This document shows, one piece after another, positions 18,462 to 28,825 of a DNA stretch of 64,000 nt (positions are counted from its first letter, which is position 1; every line of letters starts with the position of its first letter). A model generated the notes under the pieces. It saw nothing but the letters and a program-made list of their open reading frames with translations. It was not told the origin of the DNA and searched no databases. Source of the stretch: Nitrospirota bacterium (GTDB lineage: Bacteria; Nitrospirota; Thermodesulfovibrionia; Thermodesulfovibrionales; SM23-35); NCBI GenBank assembly GCA_014859105.1, contig JACUUX010000006.1, positions 35,210 through 99,209 of the forward strand. Reading direction: 5' to 3'. The translations under genes were made by a program, and so were the position numbers.

Positions 18462-20410
18462 TAATTACGACCCTCTTTTTTAAAGAAAAGTACTCCTAGT
18501 GGAGGTAAAATCAGGGATAGCGAGTAGTATCTTCCGTGCGCAGGAACCGGCGATGCCTCAACACCACCGGCATTTCCGTGTCCGCTTCCACAGTATATTG
18601 TTGCATCACTGTTCAGCAACTCCCTCCAGAACCCCCCTTTTGGAACACCAATCCTGTAATTATACAGAGGCACAGGTGTAAAATTGCAGACAACAAGTAT
18701 AATATCTTCCGTGCTTTTACCTTTCCTCATAAAACTTATAATGCTTTTCTCCCAGTCAGAAGAGTCTATCCATTCGAACCCTTCGTTACTTAAATCCAGC
18801 TCATAAAGCGCGGGTTCATTTTTATATAAATGATTCACATCCCTCACCCATCTCTGCGCCCCTTGATGGAAAGGGTATTGAAGGACATGCCATTCAAGGC
18901 TTTCTTCGTGATTCCACTCTTTCCATTGAGCCAGTTCTCCTCCCATGAAGAGAAGTTTTTTACCGGGGTGTCCGTACATGTATCCGAACAGCAGCCTTAA
19001 GTTTGCATGCTTCTGCCATTCATCCCCTGACATTTTTCCATAGAGTGACCCTTTACCGTGCACCACCTCATCATGTGAAAGAGGCAATACGAAGTTCTCA
19101 GAAAATGCATACCAGATGCTGAAGGTTAGCTGGTTGTGGCGATATTTTCTGAAAACAGGGTCTTGTGAAATATAATCGAGTGTATCGTGCATCCATCCCA
19201 TATTCCACTTCATACCGAAGCCGAGTCCGCCCACATATGGAGGCCTTGAAACCATGGGCCAGGCTGTCGATTCCTCGGCAACAGTAAGAACATCAGAAAA
19301 ATTTGTGTAAACCATTTCATTGAATCTTTTCAGAAAGGATATTGCCTCTATGTTTTCTTTCCCTCCGTATTCATTCGGTATCCACTCACCATCTCTCCTC
19401 GCATAGTCAAGATAAAGCATGGATGCCACGGCATCGACCCTCAGGCCGTCAAGATGGTATCGATCCAGCCAGAAGACTGCGCTGCTTATAAGAAAGTTCC
19501 TCACCTCATGTCTTCCATAATTGAAAATATAGCTGTTCCAGTCAGGGTGAAATCCTTTTCTCGGATCCGAATGTTCATAGAGGTGTGTGCCGTCAAAATA
19601 GACGAGTCCGTGCTCGTCACCCGGAAAATGAGAAGGAACCCAGTCTAAAATAACACCGATTCCGTTCTGATGCAGATAATCCACCATGAACATAAAATCC
19701 TGCGGCGTTCCATATCTGCTTGTCGGGGAAAAGTAGCCAACCGTCTGATATCCCCACGATCCATAAAAAGGATGCTCCGTTACAGGCAAAAACTCTACAT
19801 GTGTGAATCCCATCTCCTTTACATAATGTGCAAGATAATGGGCCATCTCCCTGTATGTAAGATATCTGTTATTCTCTTCAGGTACACGTCTCCATGATCC
19901 GGGGTGTACTTCATATATAGAAATAGGAGCATTCAGTGCATTTTTTACGTACCTCTTTTGCATCCATTCACTATCTTTCCATTCGTAGTCCAGCTCCCAG
20001 ACAATAGAGGCTGTCCGGGGAGGAACCTGCCAGTAAAAAGTAAACGGGTCTCCTTTATCAACTTTATAATTATTGTACCTTGAGACAATATGATATTTAT
20101 AAATATTTCCCGGACCGGCATCAGGGATAAATCCTTCCCATATCCCTGTTCCATCCTCTCTCACTTTCAACGGATGGGACTTTTTATCCCAGTCATTGAA
20201 ATCGCCGATAACAGATACTCTCCTGGCATTCGGGGCCCAGACCGCAAAGAGTGTACCCCTTTTATCCTCAACCGTTAACGGATGGGAACCGAGTTTTTCG
20301 TAAAGCTTGAAATGATTTCCCTGCTTGAAAAGGTATACGTCATCATCCGTAAGAAGGCTTATATCATGCATGATATGTTGTTCTCTTTTTTCTTTTTTTA
20401 TACCCGACAT
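18461..20410 (-). CDS. glgB: 1,4-alpha-glucan branching enzyme (GH13)
   Basis: Introduces alpha-1,6 branches into linear glucan. At 649 residues it has the short N-terminal CBM48 form ([27 protein letters not shown]), the barrel motif [33 protein letters not shown] (nucleophile Asp near 325), [10 protein letters not shown] (acid Glu near 376) and [19 protein letters not shown], the GlgB-specific fourth region. In GlgE-pathway organisms GlgB branches the polymer that GlgE extends. It is positioned two bases after treS-mak, with GGAGG at the start, and is coupled to treZ. Confidence 0.96.
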   Translation of the reverse strand: MSGIKKEKREQHIMHDISLLTDDDVYLFKQGNHFKLYEKLGSHPLTVEDKRGTLFAVWAPNARRVSVIGDFNDWDKKSHPLKVREDGTGIWEGFIPDAGPGNIYKYHIVSRYNNYKVDKGDPFTFYWQVPPRTASIVWELDYEWKDSEWMQKRYVKNALNAPISIYEVHPGSWRRVPEENNRYLTYREMAHYLAHYVKEMGFTHVEFLPVTEHPFYGSWGYQTVGYFSPTSRYGTPQDFMFMVDYLHQNGIGVILDWVPSHFPGDEHGLVYFDGTHLYEHSDPRKGFHPDWNSYIFNYGRHEVRNFLISSAVFWLDRYHLDGLRVDAVASMLYLDYARRDGEWIPNEYGGKENIEAISFLKRFNEMVYTNFSDVLTVAEESTAWPMVSRPPYVGGLGFGMKWNMGWMHDTLDYISQDPVFRKYRHNQLTFSIWYAFSENFVLPLSHDEVVHGKGSLYGKMSGDEWQKHANLRLLFGYMYGHPGKKLLFMGGELAQWKEWNHEESLEWHVLQYPFHQGAQRWVRDVNHLYKNEPALYELDLSNEGFEWIDSSDWEKSIISFMRKGKSTEDIILVVCNFTPVPLYNYRIGVPKGGFWRELLNSDATIYCGSGHGNAGGVEASPVPAHGRYYSLSLILPPLGVLFFKKEGRN

Positions 20411-20412
20411 TA

Positions 20413-23400
20413 TTATTCCTCCATAAGCTGTAAAATACCTTTTAAGGATATTATCACCCAGTCCGGCCTGTTATTCAATTCATAGCCGACTTCATAGACT
20501 GCCTTTTCGAGGAGAAATATCTTGAGAAACATGCCGATGTCATCTGTTCCATCAGGAATGAAAGAAGCTCCTTTCGCTGTATCAAGGTATGATTTGATGA
20601 ATACGCCGCCGGCACAAGCATACCAGAGGTCGGCCCATGGCTCGAGGCTGGAAATGTCATCTGACCTGAAAAGAAAATGCCTGAAAAGAAAGGTATACGC
20701 TGCATAATGGAAAGATCTGACCATGCCTGCAATATCCACAACAGGTGACCTCTTCAACCTCCTTTCACTTAAGGACCTGGCTGGTTCCCCCTCAAAGTCA
20801 ATTATAATAAAATCATTTCCGGTATAAAGGACCTGGCCGAGATGATAATCCCCGTGAATTCTTGTCTTCACAGCGGGCAACTTCTTCCTGAGCAAATCTT
20901 TGAAACGCTCCATGATTTCTTTTTCGAAACCCAATACCTTATTGGCAACCTCCCTTGCATCGTCGGGTAAATTCTTCAGATTCTTCTTCAGTTGCTCGAA
21001 TACCCTTTTCGTAAGGCTCTGCATGGACTGATACAAAGATCTCTGATAAATGACCGATAAGGGTTCCGGGGAGAAGTCCGGATCATCATGGTCAGACGAC
21101 AGCGACAGGTGCAGTTCTGCGGTCCTTCTGCCCAAAAGGGAAACCATTTCGAGATAGTCGCCCCCTATTATCTCCTGCAGTACAGATGGCATATTTTGAA
21201 ATTCCACCTGTAAAAGCGAGGCCGGCACCTTCGGTATTTCCTGTATTTCTGTTTTTTTGGAAAGTACTCTCTCGAAATATCTCTCCACCGAATCAAGCGT
21301 ATAAGTCCATGCGTCTCCATGGTTCGGGACAAAAGACTGAAGTATCCCTGCAACTACCGGTTCAGAATCTGGCATTTTGTATTCGACCGCACCTGCAAAT
21401 TGTGCAATGTTTGAGAAATGAGCTCTTTCAGTAAGGAACCTCCCGATCTCAAGATCTGGATTTGTTCCTTCGCCGAGCCTTCTGAAAAGTTTCAAGAAAA
21501 GTTTATTCCCGTATATAATTGACGTGTTGCTCTGCTCTGCCTTGAGAACATTGGATTTTTCGGGTAAAGGCTCATCCCCTTTAATCTTTTTAAAAAACCT
21601 TCCCGGTTGGGCAACAAGGACCCCTTTCATGCCCTTTATACTCTGTCTGCCTGCTATCAGACTGAATATGTCTTTATGGAAATTCGGACTGTACACGCCA
21701 TCATACAGAATCCCCTCTCCTTCCCCGCACCTTATACGGGAGACTATTATATATGGCTTTTCCTCAATGACCTTCTTGGCGTCTTCGCTGGGCAGAAAAG
21801 AAAGCGGCATAAGATAGACGTCCGGCAGTCCTTCGTTGTAATAGACCTTTAAAAAGATGAGCCGCGTTTCTAAAGACGACTTGCCGACAGTAATGTTTTC
21901 TATGATTTTTGTGCGGTGCACCCTGCGGGCTTTACTGCCAAACCACCTGCATCCTGTTATATACAAGGGGAAAACTTCATTCTCGAGTTTCTCTTTCGAT
22001 TTCCCGAGAAAAACATTTTCCCAGCCACCGGCCACATTCAATTCAGGGACTGGTGTGAATAAATCTCCAAAACGTATTATCTCCTCTTCTTTCTGCAACG
22101 AGAACCAGAAGTAGTCATAAAAACCCATGGTGAGTACATAAGGGGAATCCTTGATAACAGGGAACTTGTTTCTGCTGAAGATCTCCTCGGGTGTATAACC
22201 GGAAAACCCTGACAGATCGAGCTCAACCACCTGGGAGTATCGTGACAGGTTAACAACCACGAGCATGATCTCTTCACCATACTGACGGATAAAAGCGAGG
22301 ACCTTGGGATTTTCGGGCAAGAGGAATTCAATTGATCCCCTTCCAAATGCCAAAAATCTTTTTCTCATCGAAATAATCCGCTTCATCCACCATAAAAGGG
22401 AAGACTGGTTCCTCTCTTGATTCTCCACATTGACGGTCTCATAGTGATACTCGGGGTCTATTATGACAGGAAGATAAAGTTTCTGGGGGTTTGCCCCCGA
22501 GAAACCGGCGTTTCTGTCAGCACTCCACTGCATCGGCGTTCTCACACCGTTTCTGTCACCGAGGTAATAATTGTCTCCCATGCCGATCTCATCTCCGTAA
22601 TAAATTACCGGAGTGCCCGGCAGTGAAAAAAGCAGGAAGTTCATGAGTTCTATCTTTCTCAGATGATTACCGAGCAGTGGAGCCAGTCTCCTGCGTATGC
22701 CGAGATTTATCCTTGCAGTAGGGTCTTTAGCATAGACCTTATACATATAATCCCTTTCTTCATCGGTCACCATTTCAAGAGTGAGCTCATCGTGGTTTCT
22801 TAGAAAAAGAGCCCACTGGCATATATCCGGTACCGAAGGGGTCTGCTCAAATATATCGATTATGGGAAACCTGTCCTCCATCCACAAGGACATGAATATT
22901 CTGGGCATTAATGGAAAATGAAAAGCCATATGGCATATATCACCATTTCCTAAATAATTCACAGCATCCTCGGGCCATTGATTAGCTTCTGCGAGGAGTA
23001 TCCTGTTTTTGAACTTTCTGTCTACATGCGCCCTCAGTTTTTTCAGGAATGCATATGTTTCGGGAAGATTTTCACAATTTGTATTTTCCCTTTCGAACAG
23101 ATAAGGCACTGCGTCCAGCCTCAGGCCGTCAACACCCATCGAAAACCAGTAGTCTATTACACGAAGGACTGCTTTTTGCACCCGGGGGCTGTTATAGTTA
23201 AGGTCAGGCTGATGTGAATAAAAGCGGTGCCAGTAATATGCCTTTGCGACAGGGTCCCATGCCCAGTTTGACGTCTCGAAGTCATTGAAAATTATCCTTG
23301 CATCTTTATATTTTTCAGGGGTATCACTCCATACATAAAAATCCTTCCATGAGGCATCGGCCTTTGACTTTCTCGATTTTTGAAACCATAGATGCTGGTC

Positions 23401-23721
23401 TGATGTATGGTTCAGGACAAGCTCAGTTATCACCCTGATCCCCCTTCTGTGGGCCTCGCGAAGGAACTCTCTGAAATCCCTCAATGTACCGTAATGGGAA
23501 TGGACATTAAAATAATCAGATATGTCATAGCCGTCGTCCCTTAGCGGGGACGGATAAAACGGAAGCAGCCAGAGAACGTTTATTCCGAGTCCTTCAAGAT
23601 AGTCAAGTTTTTTTATAAGGCCATTCAAATCACCTATGCCATCGCTGTTATTGTCATTAAATGCCTTTATATGAATCTCGTATATTATGGCATCCTTATA
23701 CCATAGGGGCGTATCTTCCAT
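20413..23721 (-). CDS. treS: Trehalose synthase fused to maltokinase (TreS-Mak)
   Basis: A fusion of about 1,102 residues. The N-terminal GH13 domain (about 1-560) isomerises trehalose and maltose. It shows [53 protein letters not shown] and [13 protein letters not shown], all TreS signatures. The C-terminal kinase domain (about 590-1100) phosphorylates maltose at C1 with [16 protein letters not shown] and [11 protein letters not shown] near 960-985 are the maltokinase (Pep2) catalytic and metal motifs. Together the product channels trehalose to maltose-1-phosphate for GlgE, whose gene lies just upstream. ATG at 23721 is preferred (AAAGGG eight bases upstream) over one seven codons earlier. 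Confidence 0.95.
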   Translation of the reverse strand: MEDTPLWYKDAIIYEIHIKAFNDNNSDGIGDLNGLIKKLDYLEGLGINVLWLLPFYPSPLRDDGYDISDYFNVHSHYGTLRDFREFLREAHRRGIRVITELVLNHTSDQHLWFQKSRKSKADASWKDFYVWSDTPEKYKDARIIFNDFETSNWAWDPVAKAYYWHRFYSHQPDLNYNSPRVQKAVLRVIDYWFSMGVDGLRLDAVPYLFERENTNCENLPETYAFLKKLRAHVDRKFKNRILLAEANQWPEDAVNYLGNGDICHMAFHFPLMPRIFMSLWMEDRFPIIDIFEQTPSVPDICQWALFLRNHDELTLEMVTDEERDYMYKVYAKDPTARINLGIRRRLAPLLGNHLRKIELMNFLLFSLPGTPVIYYGDEIGMGDNYYLGDRNGVRTPMQWSADRNAGFSGANPQKLYLPVIIDPEYHYETVNVENQERNQSSLLWWMKRIISMRKRFLAFGRGSIEFLLPENPKVLAFIRQYGEEIMLVVVNLSRYSQVVELDLSGFSGYTPEEIFSRNKFPVIKDSPYVLTMGFYDYFWFSLQKEEEIIRFGDLFTPVPELNVAGGWENVFLGKSKEKLENEVFPLYITGCRWFGSKARRVHRTKIIENITVGKSSLETRLIFLKVYYNEGLPDVYLMPLSFLPSEDAKKVIEEKPYIIVSRIRCGEGEGILYDGVYSPNFHKDIFSLIAGRQSIKGMKGVLVAQPGRFFKKIKGDEPLPEKSNVLKAEQSNTSIIYGNKLFLKLFRRLGEGTNPDLEIGRFLTERAHFSNIAQFAGAVEYKMPDSEPVVAGILQSFVPNHGDAWTYTLDSVERYFERVLSKKTEIQEIPKVPASLLQVEFQNMPSVLQEIIGGDYLEMVSLLGRRTAELHLSLSSDHDDPDFSPEPLSVIYQRSLYQSMQSLTKRVFEQLKKNLKNLPDDAREVANKVLGFEKEIMERFKDLLRKKLPAVKTRIHGDYHLGQVLYTGNDFIIIDFEGEPARSLSERRLKRSPVVDIAGMVRSFHYAAYTFLFRHFLFRSDDISSLEPWADLWYACAGGVFIKSYLDTAKGASFIPDGTDDIGMFLKIFLLEKAVYEVGYELNNRPDWVIISLKGILQLMEE

Positions 23722-23755
23722 GTATATTTCCCTTTTAGGCATCTAAAGTTTTCCC

Positions 23756-25744
23756 TCACATGAAATAGTCAAAATCCATTTCCCTTTTTAATTTCTTTCT
23801 GAGTCTTAAAATATACGCAGGAGAAATATACGGATTTATCTCTACATAATTTCTCTCACCCTGCCATATAAATTTGTCATCACCGAGCAGGTCGTGAACT
23901 AAATATGGCTGATGCGGCTCTATGCCGAATTTATGAACAGGGATTTTCACCCGGCCTGAATGTACATGGAACGGGTCGAGGTTAACTATAACAAGGATGA
24001 TATTTGAAAAGTCATCGGTATACTTTCCATAAAAGAAGAGATTATCATTATCCACCTCATAGTGTTCAATATTAAAAGTACTCTGAAGCGCGGGATTTTC
24101 CCTCCTGATTTTATTCACCCTTGCTATGAAATCCTTGAGATTCCCTTCCCTGTCCCAGTCCCAATTTTTTAACTCATATTTTTCTGAATTCAGGTATTCT
24201 TCTTTTCCTTGAACAGCTTCGTTTATGCACAATTCAAAAGCAGGTCCATAAATACCGTAATTGGAGGAAAGTGTCGCAGCAAGCACAAGTCTCATCATAA
24301 AAGCATTCCTGCCACCGTACTGGAGATGTTCAGGCAGTATATCAGGGGTATTCGGCCAGAAATTGGGCCTGAAATATTCCCACACGTTGGTCTTTGCAAG
24401 TTCATTGATATACTGTGTAAGCTCCCATTTCGTATTTCTCCAGGCAAAATAGGTATACGATTGTGTAAAACCAAGTTTTGCGAGATGATACATAACCTTT
24501 GGCCTTGTAAATGCCTCTGAAAGGAAAATAACATCCGGATAATCTCTTTTTATTTCCTTTATAAGCCATCCCCAGAATGGAAACGGCTTTGTATGCGGAT
24601 TATCGACTCTGAAGACTCTTATACCCCTCTCAATCCAAAAGAGAACCACGCTCCTGAGTTCATCCCATAAATCCCTGCAGTTTTCCGTTTCAAAATTAAG
24701 GGGTAGTATATCCTCGTATTTTTTAGGTGGATTCTCGGCAAACTGTACAGTGCCGTCAGGCCGCCATTTAAACCATTCAGGATGTTCTTTAACATATGGA
24801 TGATCAGGAGAACACTGAAATGCGAGATCCATTGCCACTTCTATCCCGTAATCCCCGGCTCTCTCTATCAGTCTTTGAAAGTCTTCCATTGTTCCGAGTG
24901 CCGGATGGATTGACTTGTGCCCTCCCTCTTCCGAACCTATTGCCCAGGGGCTGCCTACATCATCCGGTTCGCTATCAGGTACATTATTCCTGCCTTTGCG
25001 GTTTGTTTTACCGACTGGATGAATGGGAGGTAAATAAAGTATATCAAACCCCATTCTTGCTATCTCCGGTAGAACAGTTTCGCAATCTTTTAATGTTCCG
25101 TGATTACCGGAGCGATACGGACATGACCGCGGGAAAAGTTCATACCATGTGCTGAAAAGTGCTTTCGGCCTGTCCACAACTACAGAAAGTTCCTTATCAT
25201 ATCTTTTCGCAAACCGTCTATCAGGATACCTGTCCATAAGTTCACTTAATCCTCTGCTGAGACTGATTGAAACAATTTCTTCTTTTTCTGATTCAGCCCT
25301 GAAAAAATGTGCGATCTCCTGAAGTCTTTTCCGGTCTTCACCTGATGACCTTTTTGAAGCTTCTTCGATATATTCAGCCCCCATCAGTATATCAACACCG
25401 ATGTCTTGACCTGCGCTAACCCTCTTTTTTAAGTCATTCTGCCAGGTCTTGAAATGGTCAACCCAGCCCATAAGCGTATAAGTATAAATACCTACTTCCT
25501 CAACAATAAACTCTCCTCTCCATCTGTCATTCTCTATGAAAATCATGGGTGCTTCTTGCCATTTTTCATTATGCGGTTTTTTATACAGGAGTCTTGCCGT
25601 TATTGAATCATGTCCGTCAGCGAATATATCAGCCTCTACAGCAACCTTTTCTCCGACAGCCCTTTTGACCGGAAAATAGCCTGAATCAATTTCAGGGGCT
25701 ACAGATTCAATAACAACTCTTATTCTTCCTTCGATTTCCTTCAT
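23756..25744 (-). CDS. glgE: Alpha-1,4-glucan:maltose-1-phosphate maltosyltransferase
   Basis: Transfers maltosyl units from maltose-1-phosphate to the non-reducing end of alpha-1,4-glucan, the polymerising step of the GlgE pathway. The 662 residues show the N-terminal beta domain, the DUF3416-like region (about 25-190), DILYLPPIHPVGKTNRKGRNN, FRVDNPHTKPFPFWGW (nucleophile Asp near 376), FLSEAFTRPKVM (Glu near 407) and FTQSYTYFAWRNTKWEL, which is characteristic of GlgE. It is the first gene of a run with treS-mak, glgB and treZ, and a strong sigma70-like promoter lies about 90 bp upstream. Confidence 0.96.
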   Translation of the reverse strand: MKEIEGRIRVVIESVAPEIDSGYFPVKRAVGEKVAVEADIFADGHDSITARLLYKKPHNEKWQEAPMIFIENDRWRGEFIVEEVGIYTYTLMGWVDHFKTWQNDLKKRVSAGQDIGVDILMGAEYIEEASKRSSGEDRKRLQEIAHFFRAESEKEEIVSISLSRGLSELMDRYPDRRFAKRYDKELSVVVDRPKALFSTWYELFPRSCPYRSGNHGTLKDCETVLPEIARMGFDILYLPPIHPVGKTNRKGRNNVPDSEPDDVGSPWAIGSEEGGHKSIHPALGTMEDFQRLIERAGDYGIEVAMDLAFQCSPDHPYVKEHPEWFKWRPDGTVQFAENPPKKYEDILPLNFETENCRDLWDELRSVVLFWIERGIRVFRVDNPHTKPFPFWGWLIKEIKRDYPDVIFLSEAFTRPKVMYHLAKLGFTQSYTYFAWRNTKWELTQYINELAKTNVWEYFRPNFWPNTPDILPEHLQYGGRNAFMMRLVLAATLSSNYGIYGPAFELCINEAVQGKEEYLNSEKYELKNWDWDREGNLKDFIARVNKIRRENPALQSTFNIEHYEVDNDNLFFYGKYTDDFSNIILVIVNLDPFHVHSGRVKIPVHKFGIEPHQPYLVHDLLGDDKFIWQGERNYVEINPYISPAYILRLRKKLKREMDFDYFM

Positions 25745-25832
25745 TTAACCTGTCTTTTTTAAAGATACGTTTTGAATGTAAAAGATGTAAATTTTAGTGG
25801 AAAATTAATGAAATTTAATAATTTTTCGTAAT

Positions 25833-25861
25833 ATTGTATAACATTTATCTTCTTAAATCAA
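25833..25861 (-). promoter_or_regulatory. Sigma70-type promoter of the glgE-treS-glgB-treZ run
   Basis: On the minus strand TTGATT (25861-25856) and TACAAT (25838-25833) are separated by exactly 17 bases. An AT-rich 5' leader of about 80 bases leads to the glgE ATG. This is one of the best consensus matches in the window. Confidence 0.6.
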
Positions 25862-25985
25862 ATTAGCGAGAAATTCTCAAAAAATTCCCGGTAAAAAAAG
25901 AGGCAAGATTCCTCAGTCGCTTATGCTACTCCGCGAGGAATCTTAAAGCTTCACAAATTCACCGAGAATTGCTGGAAATTCTCAA
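25862..25985. repeat. Inverted-repeat element upstream of glgE
   Basis: A perfect 10 bp inverted repeat AAGATTCCTC/GAGGAATCTT (25905-25914 and 25935-25944) is enclosed by imperfect outer inverted repeats around GAGAAATTCTC. The layout is that of a small non-coding mobile or REP element. It sits directly upstream of the glgE promoter. The 505 bp gap 25745-26249 holds this, the glgE promoter, repeat R3 and a promoter for the PGPGW gene, and nothing else that I can see. Confidence 0.5.
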
Positions 25986-25991
25986 ATTATC

Positions 25992-26089
25992 TGTCATTCA
26001 AGCTTGTCTGGAATCCTTCTTAAACAACCCCCTGAATCCCCCTTTGTTAGGAGGGACTAAAGAAGGATGCTGGACAAGCCAGCATGACA
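25992..26089. repeat. REP-like dispersed repeat, copy R3 (with nested CCCCCTTT element)
   Basis: Begins TGTCATTCAAGCTTG and ends CAAGCCAGCATGACA. The central loop is interrupted by a CCCCCTGAATCCCCCTTTG...GGAGGGA element, the same small palindrome family found inside malK, btuF and cobD. It is thus a repeat nested within a repeat. Confidence 0.8.
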
Positions 26090-26162
26090 AAATAGTTACA
26101 AAAATGTACCTCTTATTTATATTATTGGTTCTAAATCAAAGAAGTCTCTTTCATTCAAATTA

Positions 26163-26192
26163 TTCACCCATTGTTCGAATAAATAGTATAAT
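26163..26192 (+). promoter_or_regulatory. Possible sigma70 promoter of the PGPGW gene
   Basis: TTCACC and TATAAT are 18 bases apart and lie 58 bases before the start of the small membrane protein gene. The -10 is perfect and the -35 is poor. Confidence 0.4.
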
Positions 26193-26249
26193 ATCCTACA
26201 AATGACCGTCCTTCAATACAACGCTGCTGGAAATTTATTTTATTAAGGA

Positions 26250-26477
26250 ATGAACACATTTATCCTGGAAACTTTAAAACGGGCTAAAAGGCTTATAATC
26301 GGTGTAATTGGTACCACTGTGCTTTTGATAGGGTTGGCGCTTGTTGTATTACCCGGGCCTGCATTTATTGTTATTCCGATAGGATTGGCGATTCTTGCAA
26401 CAGAATTTGCATGGGCAAAAAGATTGTTGAAAAAAATAAAACAGCAAATCAAGAGAAAAAATTCCTCACATAAATAA
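26250..26477 (+). CDS. PGPGW-family small membrane protein
   Basis: A 75-residue protein with one long or two short hydrophobic helices (about 17-50) containing LPGPAFIVIPIGLAILATEFAWAKRLL, the signature of the PGPGW putative transmembrane family. A strongly basic C-tail (KKIKQQIKRKN) probably stays in the cytosol. Function is unknown in the family. It is the only plus-strand gene in the left 37 kb and stands alone between the glgE run and the ABC importer genes. Confidence 0.75.
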   Translation: MNTFILETLKRAKRLIIGVIGTTVLLIGLALVVLPGPAFIVIPIGLAILATEFAWAKRLLKKIKQQIKRKNSSHK

Positions 26478-26582
26478 TCAACTAACCTGAAAAAAGAGTC
26501 TATTTACATACCCTTCCTTGATTGCTTCTATCTTGCCGGCAAATGTCCGGGTATCTGTAACATTTATCAATATCTTTTTCAT
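26478..26582 (-). CDS. Possible 34-residue small ORF downstream of malK-like gene
   Basis: ATG at 26582 opens a 34-codon frame starting MKKILINVTDTRTFAGKIEA and ending one base from the convergent PGPGW gene. Codon use looks protein-like (ACC CGG ACA, GCC GGC AAG). The ribosome-binding site (AAGAAGAGA) is weak, and I recognise no family. It follows the ABC ATPase gene by 41 bp on the same strand, so it could be its last cistron. Confidence 0.3.
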   Translation of the reverse strand: MKKILINVTDTRTFAGKIEAIKEGYVNRLFFQVS

Positions 26583-26623
26583 CTGACTATCTCTTCTTTG
26601 AAAAAAATATTTCATCAAATACT

Positions 26624-27715
26624 TTAATCAGGAAACAATCTTTTACCCGATTTCTCATCAAAGACTATAACTTTATCTTCCGGAAAATCAACAAAAGCCT
26701 CCTTCCCTTCTCTTAAGTCGGAACCTGCTCTCGCAGTACATTTCATTTCTATATCATTCCATATCACATCAACCCAGTTGAATGAACCTGCCGGTTCTAC
26801 AAGAGATATAAAGACCTTAACCTTTCCTTCCGGCTTTCTTTCAGAAACAACTATATCTTCCGGCCTTATACCTATAATTAATCCCCCCTCATCCCCCTTT
26901 AATAAAGGGGGACGGGAGAAAATTATAGTTGAAAGTGTTATTCCGTTACAATCTATCTGCAGGGGTTCTAAACTCTTTACCGTACCTTTAATAAAATTCA
27001 TAGGAGGGCTGCCGATAAACCCTCCGACAAATATGTTTGCAGGTTTAGTATAAACTTCAAGGGGTGTGCCGCATTGCTGTATCCTTCCCTGATAAATCAC
27101 GGCAATCCTTTCTGAAAGGCTCATCGCCTCTGCCTGGTCATGTGTTACATATACAGTGGTTATCTTTAATTCATGATGCAGTTTCTTCAGTTCTGCCCTC
27201 ATCTCAATTCTCAGCCTTGCATCAAGATTTGACAGTGGTTCATCCATTAGGAAAACCTCCGGTTTTCTTATCAGTGCTCTGCCGAGTGCTACCCTCTGCC
27301 TCTGTCCCCCTGAAAGTTCCTTTGGTTTCCTCTGAAGCATATCACCCAGACCAAGAAGGGAGGCAATCCTTTTGACTTCTTCATCAATTGTTTTCTGTTG
27401 AACTTTTTTCATCCGCAGAGGAAACGCTATATTTTCATATACTGACATATGCGGATAAAGGGCATAGCTCTGAAAGACCATTGCAACATCCCTGTCTCTT
27501 GGAGATAAATCGTTAACTAAAGTATCATCAAAATATATCTTGCCGTCCGTAACAGGTTCAAGTCCTGCTATTATGTTCAATATTGTAGATTTACCGCAGC
27601 CGCTCGGGCCAACGAAGGTAAAGAACTCCCCGTCATTGATGACAATAGTAAGGTCCTCAATAATAGAAACATCTCTAAATCTTTTTATTACATTTTCAAA
27701 CTTTATTTCAGCCAT
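26624..27715 (-). CDS. Sugar ABC transporter ATP-binding protein (MalK/UgpC type)
   Basis: A 363-residue ATPase that energises the sugar importer encoded just upstream. Walker A GPSGCGKST is at 36-44, LSGGQRQRVALGRAL near 134, and Walker B FLMDEPLSNLD near 155. The C-terminal TOBE/OB regulatory domain begins near 235 (GFIGSPPMNFIKGTV). In that domain IIFSRPPLLKGDEGGLIIG contains a repeat-derived insertion of about a dozen residues (DNA 26880-26916), between the usual NGI and GIRPEDI segments. The reading frame is kept, so the protein is probably functional. Substrate is likely trehalose, maltose or another alpha-glucoside, from context. Confidence 0.92.
   Translation of the reverse strand: MAEIKFENVIKRFRDVSIIEDLTIVINDGEFFTFVGPSGCGKSTILNIIAGLEPVTDGKIYFDDTLVNDLSPRDRDVAMVFQSYALYPHMSVYENIAFPLRMKKVQQKTIDEEVKRIASLLGLGDMLQRKPKELSGGQRQRVALGRALIRKPEVFLMDEPLSNLDARLRIEMRAELKKLHHELKITTVYVTHDQAEAMSLSERIAVIYQGRIQQCGTPLEVYTKPANIFVGGFIGSPPMNFIKGTVKSLEPLQIDCNGITLSTIIFSRPPLLKGDEGGLIIGIRPEDIVVSERKPEGKVKVFISLVEPAGSFNWVDVIWNDIEMKCTARAGSDLREGKEAFVDFPEDKVIVFDEKSGKRLFPD
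26880..26916. repeat. In-frame CCCCCTTT palindrome inside the malK-like gene
   Basis: CCCCCTTTAATAAAGGGGG lies in the coding sequence and is translated as PPLLKGDEGG. The same type of element is intergenic at 52,228 and 29,813 and coding in btuF and cobD. It appears to be a transposed palindrome fixed in frame. Confidence 0.75.
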
Positions 27716-27718
27716 AAA

Positions 27719-28534
27719 TCAACCCTTAACAGCACCTGAAGTGAGACCCTCCACAATCCTTTTCTGAAAAGCAAAAACAAGAACGATTAAGGGAATAGTA
27801 ACCACTACAGATGCAGCTGCAATTTCTCCCCACGGAACCTCGTGAACTCCCGGGAATAAAGCAATGGCCACAGGTATTGTTCTCGATGAAGTTGTTGAGG
27901 TGAATGTAAGAGCAAAGAGAAATTCATTCCAGGAAAAAATAAAAACCAGTATGGCTGTAGTGAAGATTCCGGGTATAGAAAGCGGCAACATTATCTTATA
28001 AAATATCTGAAAGGGACTGCATCCATCAATCCTTGCTGCATAATATATCTCGTCAGGTATCTCTTTAAAAAAATTGGTAAGTATCCAGATAGAAAGCGGT
28101 AAAGAAAAGGTAGTATATGTAATTATGAGAGCCAGCCAGGTATCTCTCAACCCCAGTTCCCGGATGATAATATAAAGCGGGCTGACAGTTGCAATCGGAG
28201 GGAACATGGATACCGAGAGGACAAATCCGAGAATAAAAACCTTATATCTTATCCTCATCTTCGCCAGAGCAAAGGCAGAGAGAGACCCGATAATAAGAGA
28301 TAAAACAGTTGTGCAGGATGCCACAACAGCGCTGTTTAAAATTATTCTTAAAAACGGACGCTCTTTAAATACGGATATATAATGAACAGTTGTCGGATTT
28401 TCGGTTATGACAGGGGGTATAACTGTCAGTTCATAATCGGGTTTCAGACTTGTGGCAATTTGCCATAAGAGAGGGCCTGAACAGTAAAGTAAGACTAACA
28501 TCACTAAAAGATAAAAACCTGTTTTTTTAATCAT
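27719..28534 (-). CDS. Sugar ABC transporter permease (MalG type)
   Basis: A 271-residue inner-membrane subunit with six predicted helices, the first at about 5-25. The EAA loop IYYAARIDGCSPFQIFYKIMLPLSIPGI near residue 175 is the contact site for the ATPase. Family MalG/AraQ, carbohydrate uptake CUT1. It ends four bases before the ATPase start, so the two are cotranscribed. Confidence 0.92.
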   Translation of the reverse strand: MIKKTGFYLLVMLVLLYCSGPLLWQIATSLKPDYELTVIPPVITENPTTVHYISVFKERPFLRIILNSAVVASCTTVLSLIIGSLSAFALAKMRIRYKVFILGFVLSVSMFPPIATVSPLYIIIRELGLRDTWLALIITYTTFSLPLSIWILTNFFKEIPDEIYYAARIDGCSPFQIFYKIMLPLSIPGIFTTAILVFIFSWNEFLFALTFTSTTSSRTIPVAIALFPGVHEVPWGEIAAASVVVTIPLIVLVFAFQKRIVEGLTSGAVKG

Positions 28535-28568
28535 TTTACCCCCATAAATTTTGGTTAGCCCGTTTTAC

Positions 28569-28730
28569 CCTGATTATGCATAGCGAACTCTGTTCCAATG
28601 GTTGTCATTCCTCCGCCTAAGGCGGATCGGGAATCTTTCTTCAAGGAAGGATGCCGGACAAGCCGGCATGACAAAAAACAACCATATTAAATAACTTTTA
28701 AGATCTTTGAACATTAATAACATAAAATTA
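28569..28730. repeat. Dispersed element family C, copy 1 (contains REP-like repeat R4 at 28603-28673)
   Basis: Starts CATAGCGAACTCTGTTCC and ends with TTAAATAACTTTTAAGATC...TAATAACATAAA. The same two flanks enclose a REP-like hairpin at 36,745-36,938. The internal hairpin reads TGTCATTCCTCCGCC...GCCGGCATGACA. It lies between the two permease genes. Confidence 0.7.
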
Positions 28731-28758
28731 TTTGCAGATATAGTCCCGAAAATAATTT

Positions 28759-28781
28759 TTGACAGGCGAGACGCCTGTCCT
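28759..28781. repeat. Isolated palindrome related to MITE family A
   Basis: GACAGGCGAGACGCCTGTC is the core palindrome found twice in each full family A element at 43.1 and 46.1 kb; here it occurs alone, 45 bp before the end of the MalF-type permease. Confidence 0.6.
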
Positions 28782-28825
28782 GCCCTATAATTTTCATGCC
28801 CCTTTGTACCCCGAAAGCGTCCCGA

